NCBI GenBank assembly: GCA_964635325.1
Contig: CAZWOL010000063.1
Span: forward strand, 1-14,287
DNA length: 14,287 bases
Reading direction: 5' to 3'
Source: BOG-1112 sp964635325
Lineage (GTDB): Bacteria; Bdellovibrionota_B; Oligoflexia; Oligoflexales; Bog-1112
Below, piece by piece: positions 1 to 7,538 of the stretch. The position numbers and the translations under genes are program-made. Within the stretch, counting starts at the first letter, position 1. Each line of letters opens with the position of its first letter. The notes beneath the pieces were generated by a model, which was not told where the DNA came from, did no database searches, and saw nothing but the letters and a program-made list of their open reading frames with translations.

Positions 1-21
1 ACTAAAACCAGGACCTTTACA

Positions 22-62
22 TTGCAAGAGGCAGTATACTAGAAAACAAGATTAAAGAGAGT
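22..62 (+). promoter_or_regulatory. Possible leader and promoter region of the tatD-like gene
   Basis: A TATACT hexamer at 35-40 resembles a sigma70 -10 box, but no good -35 hexamer lies 16-18 bases upstream, so the promoter is weakly supported. A purine-rich AGAGAG at about 57-62 sits 7-8 bases before the ATG at 70 and could serve as the ribosome binding site. The upstream context is cut off by the window edge, so the gene may instead be read from a promoter outside the window. Confidence 0.25.
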
Positions 63-69
63 ATTTAGA

Positions 70-870
70 ATGCCATACGTCGATGTTCATACCCATCTTA
101 CCCATTCAGACTTTGCTATAGACTTTGAGAGCGTCGTAACGCATGCGACACAGTCTGGACTCGGAGCTATAGTCGTCAACGGTCTTGGACCACAGTCGAA
201 TCGACAGATACTTGCTCTCTCAGCGCAGTATCCGATCATTCAAGCAGCTCTCGGAATTTATCCGGTCGAAGCTGCAAATGAAATTTTGCCACAGAATTTT
301 CATCTAGAGTGCGAGCGTTTCTCTGTTCAAAATGAAATCCAATTTATCGAAGCACTTGCAATGTCTAAAAAGATCCGAGCGATCGGTGAGTGCGGACTCG
401 ATGCACATCACCTTGGTCCTGAGACTTTTGCACAACAAGAGAAAGTTTTGGAAGCACTTATCGATATTGCAAAACGAGCAGATCTTCCTATTATCTTACA
501 CAGTCGTAAACGCGAAGAACGCGTGCTCGAGATGCTTGCAGCACACGGTTGCACCAGGGTTAACATGCATTGCTACTCTGGCAAACTCAAATCAGCACTA
601 CAAGCTGCGGAAAAATGGTCTTGGTGTTTTTCTATACCAGCAAACGTCAATCGTAGTCAGAGTTTTCAGCAGTTGTGTTCCAAGTTGCCACCCGAATGCA
701 TTTTGACGGAAACCGATGCACCCTACCTATCTCCCACACCTGGAACACGTAACGAACCTGCCAATGTAGTACAGACTGTACAAACACTCGCACGTCTGCG
801 AACCTGGGATGAAGACCAAGCTCGAGACCAAGTATGGAGCAATTATCTGCGCCTTTTTGGCAGTGCATAG
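70..870 (+). CDS. TatD-family metal-dependent hydrolase
   Basis: This 266-residue protein has the TatD signature set of an amidohydrolase TIM barrel. Visible metal-ligand positions are the HTH motif (H7, H9) near the N-terminus, E107 in GECGLD, H144 in ILHSR, H167 in MHCYSG and D216 in TETDAPYL. The family-typical RNEP follows at about 227-230. Known members are cytoplasmic metal-dependent 3'-5' exonucleases or phosphoesterases acting on DNA or RNA ends; the exact substrate cannot be read from sequence. Its length matches the usual 255-270 residues. The stop codon is followed 10 bases later by the start of the AdoMet decarboxylase gene, with that gene's Shine-Dalgarno overlapping the stop, so the two are probably one transcript. 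I leave the symbol empty because bacteria often carry several TatD paralogues (tatD, ycfH, yjjV) that cannot be separated here. Confidence 0.9.
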   Translation: MPYVDVHTHLTHSDFAIDFESVVTHATQSGLGAIVVNGLGPQSNRQILALSAQYPIIQAALGIYPVEAANEILPQNFHLECERFSVQNEIQFIEALAMSKKIRAIGECGLDAHHLGPETFAQQEKVLEALIDIAKRADLPIILHSRKREERVLEMLAAHGCTRVNMHCYSGKLKSALQAAEKWSWCFSIPANVNRSQSFQQLCSKLPPECILTETDAPYLSPTPGTRNEPANVVQTVQTLARLRTWDEDQARDQVWSNYLRLFGSA

Positions 871-880
871 GAGCAAATGT

Positions 881-1270
881 ATGTCCGAACATCCTTTTCG
901 TGGCCTACATATTTTAGAAGAGATGTATGGGATTCAAAAAGATCTGCTGATGAATCGTAGCTTTTTGGTAGAGCAGCTAACACAGGGTATAGCAAGAAGC
1001 GGTGCAACTCTTTGTAGCTTGCAAGTGAAAGAATTCGACTCAGGGGGCCTAAGTATACTTGCGTTGCTATCCGAATCGCATAGTTCAATCCATACCTATC
1101 CTGAGTTTGGTGCACTCTTCTTCGATGCTTTTACTTGTGGTGACCGTTGTGCTCCGCAACGCATTGCAGACCAACTGGCAAGCGCACTCGAGGCTCGGCA
1201 GCGACGTACAAAGCGTATCGAACGCGGCGAAGGAGAAGGCATACTGACTCAGTCCGTCGTTTTGGGATAG
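881..1270 (+). CDS. speD: S-adenosylmethionine decarboxylase proenzyme, prokaryotic type
   Basis: This protein decarboxylates S-adenosylmethionine to give the aminopropyl donor for spermidine synthesis. The 129-residue length and the core ESHSSIHTYPE followed by DAFTCGD fit the short bacterial/archaeal AdoMetDC class (also called speH). By family knowledge the proenzyme cleaves itself between E65 and S66, S66 becoming the pyruvoyl cofactor. H71 and C86 match the processing and proton-donor residues of the Thermotoga enzyme (S63, H68, C83 there, the same offset of three). I chose the ATG at 881 because AGGAG at 869-873 lies 7 bases upstream; an in-frame start at 809 would overlap the TatD gene by 62 bases and adds no conserved sequence. 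The C-terminal 25 residues are Arg/Glu-rich and not part of the core. No spermidine synthase gene (speE) is visible in this window. Confidence 0.93.
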   Translation: MSEHPFRGLHILEEMYGIQKDLLMNRSFLVEQLTQGIARSGATLCSLQVKEFDSGGLSILALLSESHSSIHTYPEFGALFFDAFTCGDRCAPQRIADQLASALEARQRRTKRIERGEGEGILTQSVVLG

Positions 1271-1288
1271 CCTCGCGGACTAGAATCC

Positions 1289-1316
1289 TTGCATTTTTGC
1301 CTCATATGTTTATAAT
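1289..1316 (+). promoter_or_regulatory. Predicted promoter of the DUF4143 ATPase gene
   Basis: A perfect -10 hexamer TATAAT lies at 1311-1316. The -35 is poor: TTGCAT at 1289-1294, spacer 16, matches only the TTG. Transcription would begin near 1323, which leaves a leader of about 39 bases for the ATG at 1362 but only about 15 for the ATG at 1338. This supports the later start. Confidence 0.5.
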
Positions 1317-1361
1317 ATCCGTATATTTCAAGCATGAATGTATAAAAAGCACGGATACTAC

Positions 1362-2756
1362 ATGAAACGTCTTATGGACTACCATCTTGCCGAATGGAAA
1401 AACAGCCCTATTCGGCGACCACTCTTCCTTAGAGGAGCGCGACAGGTAGGCAAAACCTATTCTGTTCGCACCCTTGCTAGTACTTTTTCATCCTTTGTGG
1501 AAATCAACTTTGAGGCGAATAAAAAAGCACGAACGCTTTTTAATGATAATCTGAATCCTCATCGAATCTTACAGGTTATCTCCGCAATTACTGAGAAAAA
1601 TATAGTTCCTGGTGAAACTCTGCTTTTCTTCGATGAGATTCAGACCGTACCAGAAGCGATACTAGCTCTTCGTTACTTTTATGAAGAAATTCCTGAATTG
1701 CATGTCATAGCTGCAGGATCTTTACTTGATTTTACGATCGAGAAAGTTGGAATTCCAGTCGGAAGAGTGCAATTTCTATATATGTTGCCTCTTTCATTTA
1801 TGGAATTTTTGAGTGCTTTAGGAAAAAACAAGCTCATTGAACATCTTCTTGAAGATCCACTTGAAGAAAAAACACCTACACTGATTCATGAAACCCTGTT
1901 GAAACTTCTAAGCGAATATCTAGCAGTTGGGGGTATGCCACAGGTTGTCGAATGCTGGAGGACCACACAGAATCTGAATGATTGTATGCAGATTTTGCAA
2001 TTCCTAGCAGAAGCTTACAAATATGACTTTGTAAAGTATGCAAAAAGCCATCAATTAAAATATCTTGAGCTCTTGTTTTCACAGATTCCTCATCAACTTG
2101 GAAAGAAATTTAAATACAGTCTTATCGGTGAATACAAAAAAAGAGAACTTGAACCCTGTGTACAACTTCTCCAAACAGCTGGCATTATCAATGATGTTAC
2201 TTGTTCTGATGGACAAGGAATTCCACTTGGATCTGAAGCCGACCCGAACACGTTCAAGCTGCTCTTCATCGATGTAGCTTTGACCCAATTGATGCTGGAG
2301 ATCAAGCCTGGTGATTGGTTACTCAATCCTCTGACTGAATTTGCAAACAAAGGCCTCATTGCTGAAAGTCTTGTTGGTCAGGAAATACTTAGCTACGAAA
2401 AGCCTACCAAAAAAGCCAAGCTTTACTATTGGAAGCGTGACGCCAGAGGTAGCGAAGCTGAAGTGGATTACCTCATTCAACTTGAAAGAGCTATCATCCC
2501 TGTCGAAGTCAAAAGTGGTAAAGGGACTGCCATGAAAAGTATGCACTTGTTTTTGGACAATCATACAAAGAGTCCATATGGCATAAGATTTTCTACACAT
2601 CCTTATTCTGTGCATGAAAAAATTCACTCTTACCCACTGTATGCGATCGCAAGAGTTTTATCAGAGCACGATATAGAGCTTAGAAAAGCGTTAGCATCTT
2701 TGATTTCATCATCATTTTCATCACCCCAAGCGATAGCCAAAGGATCGCCTGCTTAG
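1362..2756 (+). CDS. AAA+ ATPase of the AAA_14/DUF4143 family
   Basis: This 464-residue protein has an N-terminal P-loop ATPase domain and a C-terminal DUF4143-type domain. Visible motifs are Walker A GARQVGKT (about 25-32), Walker B LLFFDEIQ (about 87-94), the AAGSLLDF strand (about 117-124) and the family-typical PVGRVQFLYMLPLSFMEFL stretch. Near the C-terminus EVD (about 367-369) and PVEVKSGK (about 381-387) resemble the PD-(D/E)xK nuclease fold seen in this family. The biological role of these widespread, often horizontally shuffled ATPases is unsettled; toxin-antitoxin-like or DNA-related roles have been suggested for relatives. I prefer the ATG at 1362 (MKRLMDYH) over 1338 because of leader length after the promoter, though neither has a strong Shine-Dalgarno. 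The last 15 residues (Ser/Pro-rich) are outside the domain. The gene stands alone and converges on the oxidoreductase gene 46 bases downstream, with no clear terminator hairpin between them. Confidence 0.9.
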   Translation: MKRLMDYHLAEWKNSPIRRPLFLRGARQVGKTYSVRTLASTFSSFVEINFEANKKARTLFNDNLNPHRILQVISAITEKNIVPGETLLFFDEIQTVPEAILALRYFYEEIPELHVIAAGSLLDFTIEKVGIPVGRVQFLYMLPLSFMEFLSALGKNKLIEHLLEDPLEEKTPTLIHETLLKLLSEYLAVGGMPQVVECWRTTQNLNDCMQILQFLAEAYKYDFVKYAKSHQLKYLELLFSQIPHQLGKKFKYSLIGEYKKRELEPCVQLLQTAGIINDVTCSDGQGIPLGSEADPNTFKLLFIDVALTQLMLEIKPGDWLLNPLTEFANKGLIAESLVGQEILSYEKPTKKAKLYYWKRDARGSEAEVDYLIQLERAIIPVEVKSGKGTAMKSMHLFLDNHTKSPYGIRFSTHPYSVHEKIHSYPLYAIARVLSEHDIELRKALASLISSSFSSPQAIAKGSPA

Positions 2757-2802
2757 CCAATTTGTAGCAAGGATCAATAATCGGTCTGGTACGTGTAATT
2801 GA

Positions 2803-4617
2803 TTAAGTTATGCATATTTCACTCGGGATAATGGATTTGTGGAGCGAGAAAGACTTCATATCCCAAGCTGCAGTTGGACAGCGTTCGGCACAAAGCCCAC
2901 AGTGCAGACAGAAGTTTTCGTCTTTCACCATAAGACGCTTTGTTTGCGGGACGGTCTCCAAGAAAAGTGCCTGCTGCGGATTTTTGGGGTAGACTTTGAG
3001 CGAACGCTTGAGAGCTTCTGTATCTTCGACATCTGGAGCAAGCGTCAAACAGCCTACCGGACAAATATCGACACATGCATCACATTCTATACACAAACTT
3101 GGTGTAAAAACCGTTTGAACGTCACAATTTAAGCAACGTCGGCCCTCTTCCCATGCATGATTTGGATCAAAACCAAGTTCAACTTCGAGGTTGAGTTGGC
3201 TCTTGCACGCAGGAACAGGATGGTGCGGAACCTTTTTGCGAGAATCTTCGGAATACCCATTATCGTAGCTCCATTGATTCAATCCGATGCGCCGACTGTG
3301 GAGATTCATCCCTGCTTGTGGACGTTCACTATGCAAATTTTTTCCGTGACAAAAGAGATCTATAGAGATTGCAGCTTCATGTCCATGCGCAACAGCCCAA
3401 ATAATGTTTTTGGGACCAAACGCAATGTCCCCTCCGAAGAAAATTTGTGGGTTCTGCGACTGCAGAGTTTTTTCATCGACAACGACTTGCGGAAGATCCC
3501 GTCCTTGAGCATCTTTGCGATGTTCAATTCCCAAATTTTTATCCAAAAATGGAAACGCAAGATTTTGCCCGATAGCGAGGATTACAATATCGCATTCGAG
3601 CACGTGATCTTCTACACCACTTGGAATTGGGGACCAGCGCTTATTCGAATCATAAGCTTGCTTGAGACGCTGAAAGCGCACACCACTAAGCTTGCCACCT
3701 TTGCATATAAACTCTTGCGGAAGCAAAAGATTGTCAAAGTGCACACCTTCTAACTCTGCATCGTCTTTCTCCCACGGAGAAGCAAGCATCTCTTCAAAGG
3801 TCTCTGGAGCTACGACATTTACGGATTGTGCACCAAGTCTGAATGCAGTCCGCGCACAATCCATTGCGGTATTACCACCTCCGATAACGATCACACGTGG
3901 TGCAAGTGTATTGCGATGACCAAAAGAGACCGATGCCAGAAAGTCAACACCCACAAGCACACGATCACCTGCTTCGTCCCGACCAGCAATGCGCAAATCG
4001 CGTCCAACAGGCGCACCCGTTGCAACAAAGATCGCATCAAATTTTTCATCTAACAAGCTTTGCAAACTTTTTACTTCGTGATTGAAGTGACACTCCACAC
4101 CACGATCAAGAATGCGATTCACCTCTTCATCAAGCACTCGTGTGGGTAGACGAAAGCGAGGCACCTGTGTAAACATAGCGCCACCTGCACGACTTTCTCG
4201 TTCAAACAAGGTGATGTGATAGCCTAGAGGCAGCAGGTCACTTGCTACAGTTAGCGAAGCTGGCCCCGCACCAACGAGGGCAATGCGCTTGCCATTTTTT
4301 TTCTCTGCTAAAGGAGGAAGCAAAGCCGCTATCGCATTCTCATCTTTATAATCTGCAGTAACACGTTTGAGTCTACAGATTGCAACAGGTTCTTCATCGA
4401 CACGACCGCGACGACACGCTGGTTCACAAGGACGGTCACACACGCGACCAAGTATGCCAGGGAAAAGGTTGGAATACCAGTTGACCATGTAGGCTTCGGT
4501 GTAGCGCCCCTGAGAGATTAGGCGAATATACTCAGGAACAGGTGTGTGTGCAGGACAGGCCCATTGGCAATCGACTACTTTATGAAAATAAGAAGCATTC
4601 GTGTCGGTATGACGCAT
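2803..4617 (-). CDS. GltD-like FAD/NAD(P) oxidoreductase with C-terminal 2[4Fe-4S] ferredoxin domain
   Basis: This 604-residue cytoplasmic flavoprotein moves electrons between NAD(P)H and an acceptor through FAD and iron-sulfur clusters. The N-terminal Cys-rich helical domain has the GltD pattern (C17, C21, then GRVCDRPCEPAC with C60, C64, C68). An FAD-binding VGAGPAS lies at about 115-121, a second Rossmann motif VIGGGNTAMDCAR at about 244-256 for NAD(P), and the FAD-contacting GGDIAFGPKNI at about 395-405. The C-terminus adds two ferredoxin motifs: C509-x2-C512-x2-C515-x3-C519-P and C570-x2-C573-x2-C576-x3-C580-P, plus CLNC at 495-498. Glutamate synthase small subunits are about 450-490 residues and lack this tail. 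A role as the NAD(P)H-handling subunit of glutamate synthase or of a 2-oxoacid:ferredoxin oxidoreductase is possible, but no large subunit is adjacent. GGGGTGAG just upstream of the ATG is a good ribosome binding site. Confidence 0.88.
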   Translation of the reverse strand: MRHTDTNASYFHKVVDCQWACPAHTPVPEYIRLISQGRYTEAYMVNWYSNLFPGILGRVCDRPCEPACRRGRVDEEPVAICRLKRVTADYKDENAIAALLPPLAEKKNGKRIALVGAGPASLTVASDLLPLGYHITLFERESRAGGAMFTQVPRFRLPTRVLDEEVNRILDRGVECHFNHEVKSLQSLLDEKFDAIFVATGAPVGRDLRIAGRDEAGDRVLVGVDFLASVSFGHRNTLAPRVIVIGGGNTAMDCARTAFRLGAQSVNVVAPETFEEMLASPWEKDDAELEGVHFDNLLLPQEFICKGGKLSGVRFQRLKQAYDSNKRWSPIPSGVEDHVLECDIVILAIGQNLAFPFLDKNLGIEHRKDAQGRDLPQVVVDEKTLQSQNPQIFFGGDIAFGPKNIIWAVAHGHEAAISIDLFCHGKNLHSERPQAGMNLHSRRIGLNQWSYDNGYSEDSRKKVPHHPVPACKSQLNLEVELGFDPNHAWEEGRRCLNCDVQTVFTPSLCIECDACVDICPVGCLTLAPDVEDTEALKRSLKVYPKNPQQALFLETVPQTKRLMVKDENFCLHCGLCAERCPTAAWDMKSFSLHKSIIPSEICIT

Positions 4618-4649
4618 GATTGTCTCACCCCTTTTTTAGCATCGAGCCT

Positions 4650-4678
4650 ACTATAGCAAATCTAGGAAGATCTGTAGC
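4650..4678 (-). promoter_or_regulatory. Predicted extended -10 promoter of the oxidoreductase gene
   Basis: Read on the minus strand, TGCTATAGT at 4658-4650 is an extended -10 element (TGn plus TATAGT). At a 17-base spacing the -35 is GCTACA, only partly matching consensus, as is usual for extended -10 promoters. It lies about 33 bases before the ATG at 4617, with the AAGGGGTGAG ribosome binding site between. Confidence 0.45.
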
Positions 4679-4832
4679 ATGCACTCTATATTGCTGCATC
4701 AGGCGTGTTATCAATTTGGCGTTTGCAAATAAATTGGCGTCGCTCTTTAGGAAATAACTTTAAGTGTTTTGTATTTCTTGATATGTAAATCTTGTGTCGC
4801 TTGAATCAAATGGGAAACCCTCCGATTTAGAT

Positions 4833-4872
4833 ACATTGACAGCTTAGCTAGATCTAGCTAAGCTGTCAATGT
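4833..4872. repeat. Perfect 40-bp palindrome
   Basis: The twenty bases at 4833-4852 (starting ACATTGACAG) are followed without any spacer by their exact reverse complement at 4853-4872. The centre is AGATCT, flanked by TAGCTA and AGCTTA blocks, so the arms are themselves partly self-complementary. It begins 28 bases after the stop codon of the metalloprotease lipoprotein gene. It could act as that gene's transcript 3' hairpin, but neither strand has a T-run after it, so it is not a standard Rho-independent terminator. It might also be a dimeric protein binding site or the remnant of a mobile palindromic element. Confidence 0.95.
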
Positions 4873-4899
4873 CAAAGCCCGCGAGGTACTATCAAAAGA

Positions 4900-7425
4900 C
4901 TACTCTAGCAGTGCTGCATAGACCTTACGATAGTCCATCATCCAAAGAGCTAGCTCATCTGATAGATCATCCAAAGAAAGCTTCGCAACGTTTGTCTTAA
5001 ATGCTGTATCTGCAGTTTCCTTCAAATGCTTGCGAAACGCAGAACGAGACCGATAACTCCACAACCTTGAGAGTTTGCCTTCACCCACTCCGCTAAGCAA
5101 ACCTGCTGCCTCAACACGCAAATCCGTAGGAAACAGAAATTGTGGAACTTCAATTGCAACAGTAGGTTTATTTGGCAAGCTAAGGTCTGCTTTTAAGTCG
5201 CCCATCGATGCAAACATGAGAAAAGATGCACGTTTTGAGAAAATCTCAAAGAGGTCCATCGTCAACTTACTATCTGAAAAATCCTCTACCATGTTATACA
5301 TTTTCAATTCGCTATGAAAAAATGCTGCAGGCAACTCAGCATAAAAGTCTTGCGCAAGTTGCTTCATCAAAACTTTTTCATCATCTGTAAATTCAAATTT
5401 TCCACCCAGTCCTTCACTACGTGAATACACATCGCTATCGACAAGGTCATTGAATTTTTCAAGTGACATGTGTAATGACTTCATATCAAGTGGGCTAAGA
5501 AAGGATTCAAGACCACCTCCATTTGCTATCTCTGATTCAACATACTCTATCGTCGAATCAGGAGCTTTGAGAAACTTGGCATCGTTGGTCAAAGCCTGGA
5601 GTATATGCAAACGTGGTGCAAGTATTCCAGTCATCACTTTAGCTGGCTTCGATAGAGCTTTTGCAAATGGTTTGCTTTTAGCACTTGCTGGAGCTGATTT
5701 TGATGCGATGAATGCTTCCATCAAAACATATGGCAAAGCCTCGAGAGATTTTTGTTCAGTCTGTTTTATGAAAGCCAACTCCGAACTACCATAGTCAAAG
5801 GGAACGCAGTCTATGTATTTACCAACATGAGAGTCCGTACAAAAGACTGGCATGTCTTTTGGTTCAACATCAAAGTAGAGCTTTTGAATAGCCTTACGAT
5901 CATACTCAAGAGCATCTGGAGCTGACTGCATCCGATCACCAAGAAAAAGCCCATCGGTGAACACATGATAGTCCATAACAGAACTTGAAGGGACCATACC
6001 TTCAGCTAGTTTTCCTTGAGCAACATATTCATTGAAAACTTCATCCCGCTTATCATTCGGAATATTTGATGCCAATGACCCTGCAAACTGGTGACGCATA
6101 CCTAAGGTATGTCCGATCTCATGAGCGACAGTTTCACGAACTGTATCTTGAGCAAGCTTAAGCAGTACGGATTCTTTGAGAGTACCTTCTTCGATTTTAC
6201 TGAGGACATCACTCAAAGTTTGAGCAAGACCCTCAGTAGTAGGATGATCACAGAGATGTTGCTGTTGAAAGCCTGCGAGTGAGAAATGAGAATTTCCTTT
6301 TGCTTTTTTTGCATCAAATTGGAGTCTACGCAAAAGCTGACGAGCTTTATTCTTAGCACTAAAACCAAAAACACTCGTCAAAAAGACAGACGCATGGAGA
6401 ATCTCTCCAGTGCGAGGATCCATTTGCGCATCTGCATAAGCGTATCCAGCATTATCAGAGTTATCGACCCACTGAATCACATTGTAATAGAAATCAGGAG
6501 CAACGACTCCAGGTGGGGCATCTATGATGCGCACAATCTCTTTACCAAAGGCCTTATTCCAATAGAGTGCACCATCTTTGATGGCCTGTCTAAATTCTTT
6601 GGGTGTATTTGAAGAGATTGCATAGGTGATTCCTTTACGCTCATCCCAACGTGATGCAAAGATCTTTTGGTCCCCACCTGTCAGTAAGCGTGGAGAAACC
6701 TCAAAGAATCCCATTTTATCGAATCCAGGAGATTCGCGTGGAACAAACCCTTTGCTTTCTCTATAAGGTGTAAGATAGTACTTGAGCTCAACAGGAATAT
6801 GCACTGTACTTGTCTCGCTTGTTTTGGCAGACTCCATCTGAGCTACCTGACGAATGACTAAGTTGTTATTATCATCCGCTTTTGCTTCTTCAATATAACT
6901 TGTCACGAGAGGAGTCGATATCCATTGCACTAGAGATTGATACTTAGCTTCTTCCTTAGATCCATCTGAGGACTGCCAGTCCATCATCGTAAATATTTTC
7001 GACATGCCTTCAGCAAAATCGAAGTAAAGAACATTCTCACTCACACGAACAATTTTGAATTTTGCAAGAACAATGTTTTGCGGCAAAGTTGATGTTGATG
7101 AATGACCATCTGTTGTTTCCAACATTTCCACATGCCCATTGGTCTCTTTGAAACTCACAATCCGTGACTTCAACCCATGAAACTGGGCCATACCAGGCTG
7201 CATGATCACTTGACCTTGCAAAAGAAATTCTTTCTCGAGGGATTTGCGTTGAATGCCTATCAGTTGTTCTTTGCGAATGGAGTTGTCATCGATTTTACTG
7301 ATAACAAAAGAATCCCCGATGAGCTTAGGAGCCATCGCATCGTTTTGGTTAGCATGGGGATTTGAGCATGCGTTTAAGAGGCAGAACACCGAGAATGCGC
7401 CGAGGGAGGATCTGAATGAGATCAT
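4900..7425 (-). CDS. Zinc-dependent metalloprotease lipoprotein (metzincin-like, DUF4953/DUF5117-related)
   Basis: This 841-residue protein is a predicted envelope-anchored zinc protease. It starts with a short lipoprotein signal peptide ending in the lipobox LNAC (C20 would be the lipidated residue). The zinc-binding motif HEIGHTLGMRH (about 435-445) is the extended metzincin type HExxHxxGxxH, and the following SVMDY (about 482-486) fits the Met-turn. The preceding AYADAQMDPRTGEILHASVFL stretch and the following EYDRKAIQKLYF match my memory of DUF4953-type zinc-dependent peptidases. The remaining 300 C-terminal residues are largely helical and unassigned. I chose the ATG at 7425 because GGGGA lies 5 bases upstream and the signal peptide then has normal form. 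An in-frame TTG at 7443 would add six residues; a much stronger AAGGAAGGAG further upstream is not well placed for either start. The substrate is unknown. Confidence 0.85.
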   Translation of the reverse strand: MISFRSSLGAFSVFCLLNACSNPHANQNDAMAPKLIGDSFVISKIDDNSIRKEQLIGIQRKSLEKEFLLQGQVIMQPGMAQFHGLKSRIVSFKETNGHVEMLETTDGHSSTSTLPQNIVLAKFKIVRVSENVLYFDFAEGMSKIFTMMDWQSSDGSKEEAKYQSLVQWISTPLVTSYIEEAKADDNNNLVIRQVAQMESAKTSETSTVHIPVELKYYLTPYRESKGFVPRESPGFDKMGFFEVSPRLLTGGDQKIFASRWDERKGITYAISSNTPKEFRQAIKDGALYWNKAFGKEIVRIIDAPPGVVAPDFYYNVIQWVDNSDNAGYAYADAQMDPRTGEILHASVFLTSVFGFSAKNKARQLLRRLQFDAKKAKGNSHFSLAGFQQQHLCDHPTTEGLAQTLSDVLSKIEEGTLKESVLLKLAQDTVRETVAHEIGHTLGMRHQFAGSLASNIPNDKRDEVFNEYVAQGKLAEGMVPSSSVMDYHVFTDGLFLGDRMQSAPDALEYDRKAIQKLYFDVEPKDMPVFCTDSHVGKYIDCVPFDYGSSELAFIKQTEQKSLEALPYVLMEAFIASKSAPASAKSKPFAKALSKPAKVMTGILAPRLHILQALTNDAKFLKAPDSTIEYVESEIANGGGLESFLSPLDMKSLHMSLEKFNDLVDSDVYSRSEGLGGKFEFTDDEKVLMKQLAQDFYAELPAAFFHSELKMYNMVEDFSDSKLTMDLFEIFSKRASFLMFASMGDLKADLSLPNKPTVAIEVPQFLFPTDLRVEAAGLLSGVGEGKLSRLWSYRSRSAFRKHLKETADTAFKTNVAKLSLDDLSDELALWMMDYRKVYAALLE

Positions 7426-7463
7426 AATTTTCCCCGAGTTCAATTTTGATATGTGTGTTTATA

Positions 7464-7501
7464 CTCCTTCCTTGATAATCCTTTTTTGGACGAGCAGTCA
7501 A
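7464..7501 (-). promoter_or_regulatory. Candidate promoter and detached strong Shine-Dalgarno before the metalloprotease gene
   Basis: On the minus strand, TTGACT at 7501-7496 and GATTAT at 7480-7475 are separated by 15 bases and form a plausible but sub-optimal sigma70 promoter. AAGGAAGGAG at 7473-7464 is an almost ideal anti-16S match, yet the nearest usable start codon, TTG at 7443, is 20 bases away and the preferred ATG at 7425 is 38 away. If the proposed -10 is right, the Shine-Dalgarno would be at the very start of the transcript. Confidence 0.3.
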
Positions 7502-7538
7502 TAATTTTCAATTGAACACCTAAGAGATCAGCAAAAAG

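Larger units (their letters stand above)
4618..4899. other. Intergenic region between two leftward genes
   Basis: This 282-base gap separates two genes that both run leftward. It holds the oxidoreductase promoter at its left end and the 40-bp palindrome near its right end. The stretch 4680-4832 is AT-rich and contains a loose direct repeat (AATTTGGCG at about 4714-4722 and AAATTGGCG at about 4732-4740). I see no open reading frame, tRNA or convincing RNA gene in it. Confidence 0.6.

Noticed and set aside
809..880. Longer N-terminus for AdoMet decarboxylase starting at 809
   Set aside because: It would overlap the TatD-like gene by 62 bases, adds unconserved residues, and the ATG at 881 has a well-spaced AGGAG.
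3157..3753. 198-codon plus-strand open frame inside the oxidoreductase gene
   Set aside because: It lies fully antisense to conserved ferredoxin and FAD-domain codons and its translation has no recognisable motif.
4833..4872. Calling the palindrome a Rho-independent terminator
   Set aside because: No T-run follows on either strand and the stem is not GC-rich, so it was listed as a repeat of unknown role.
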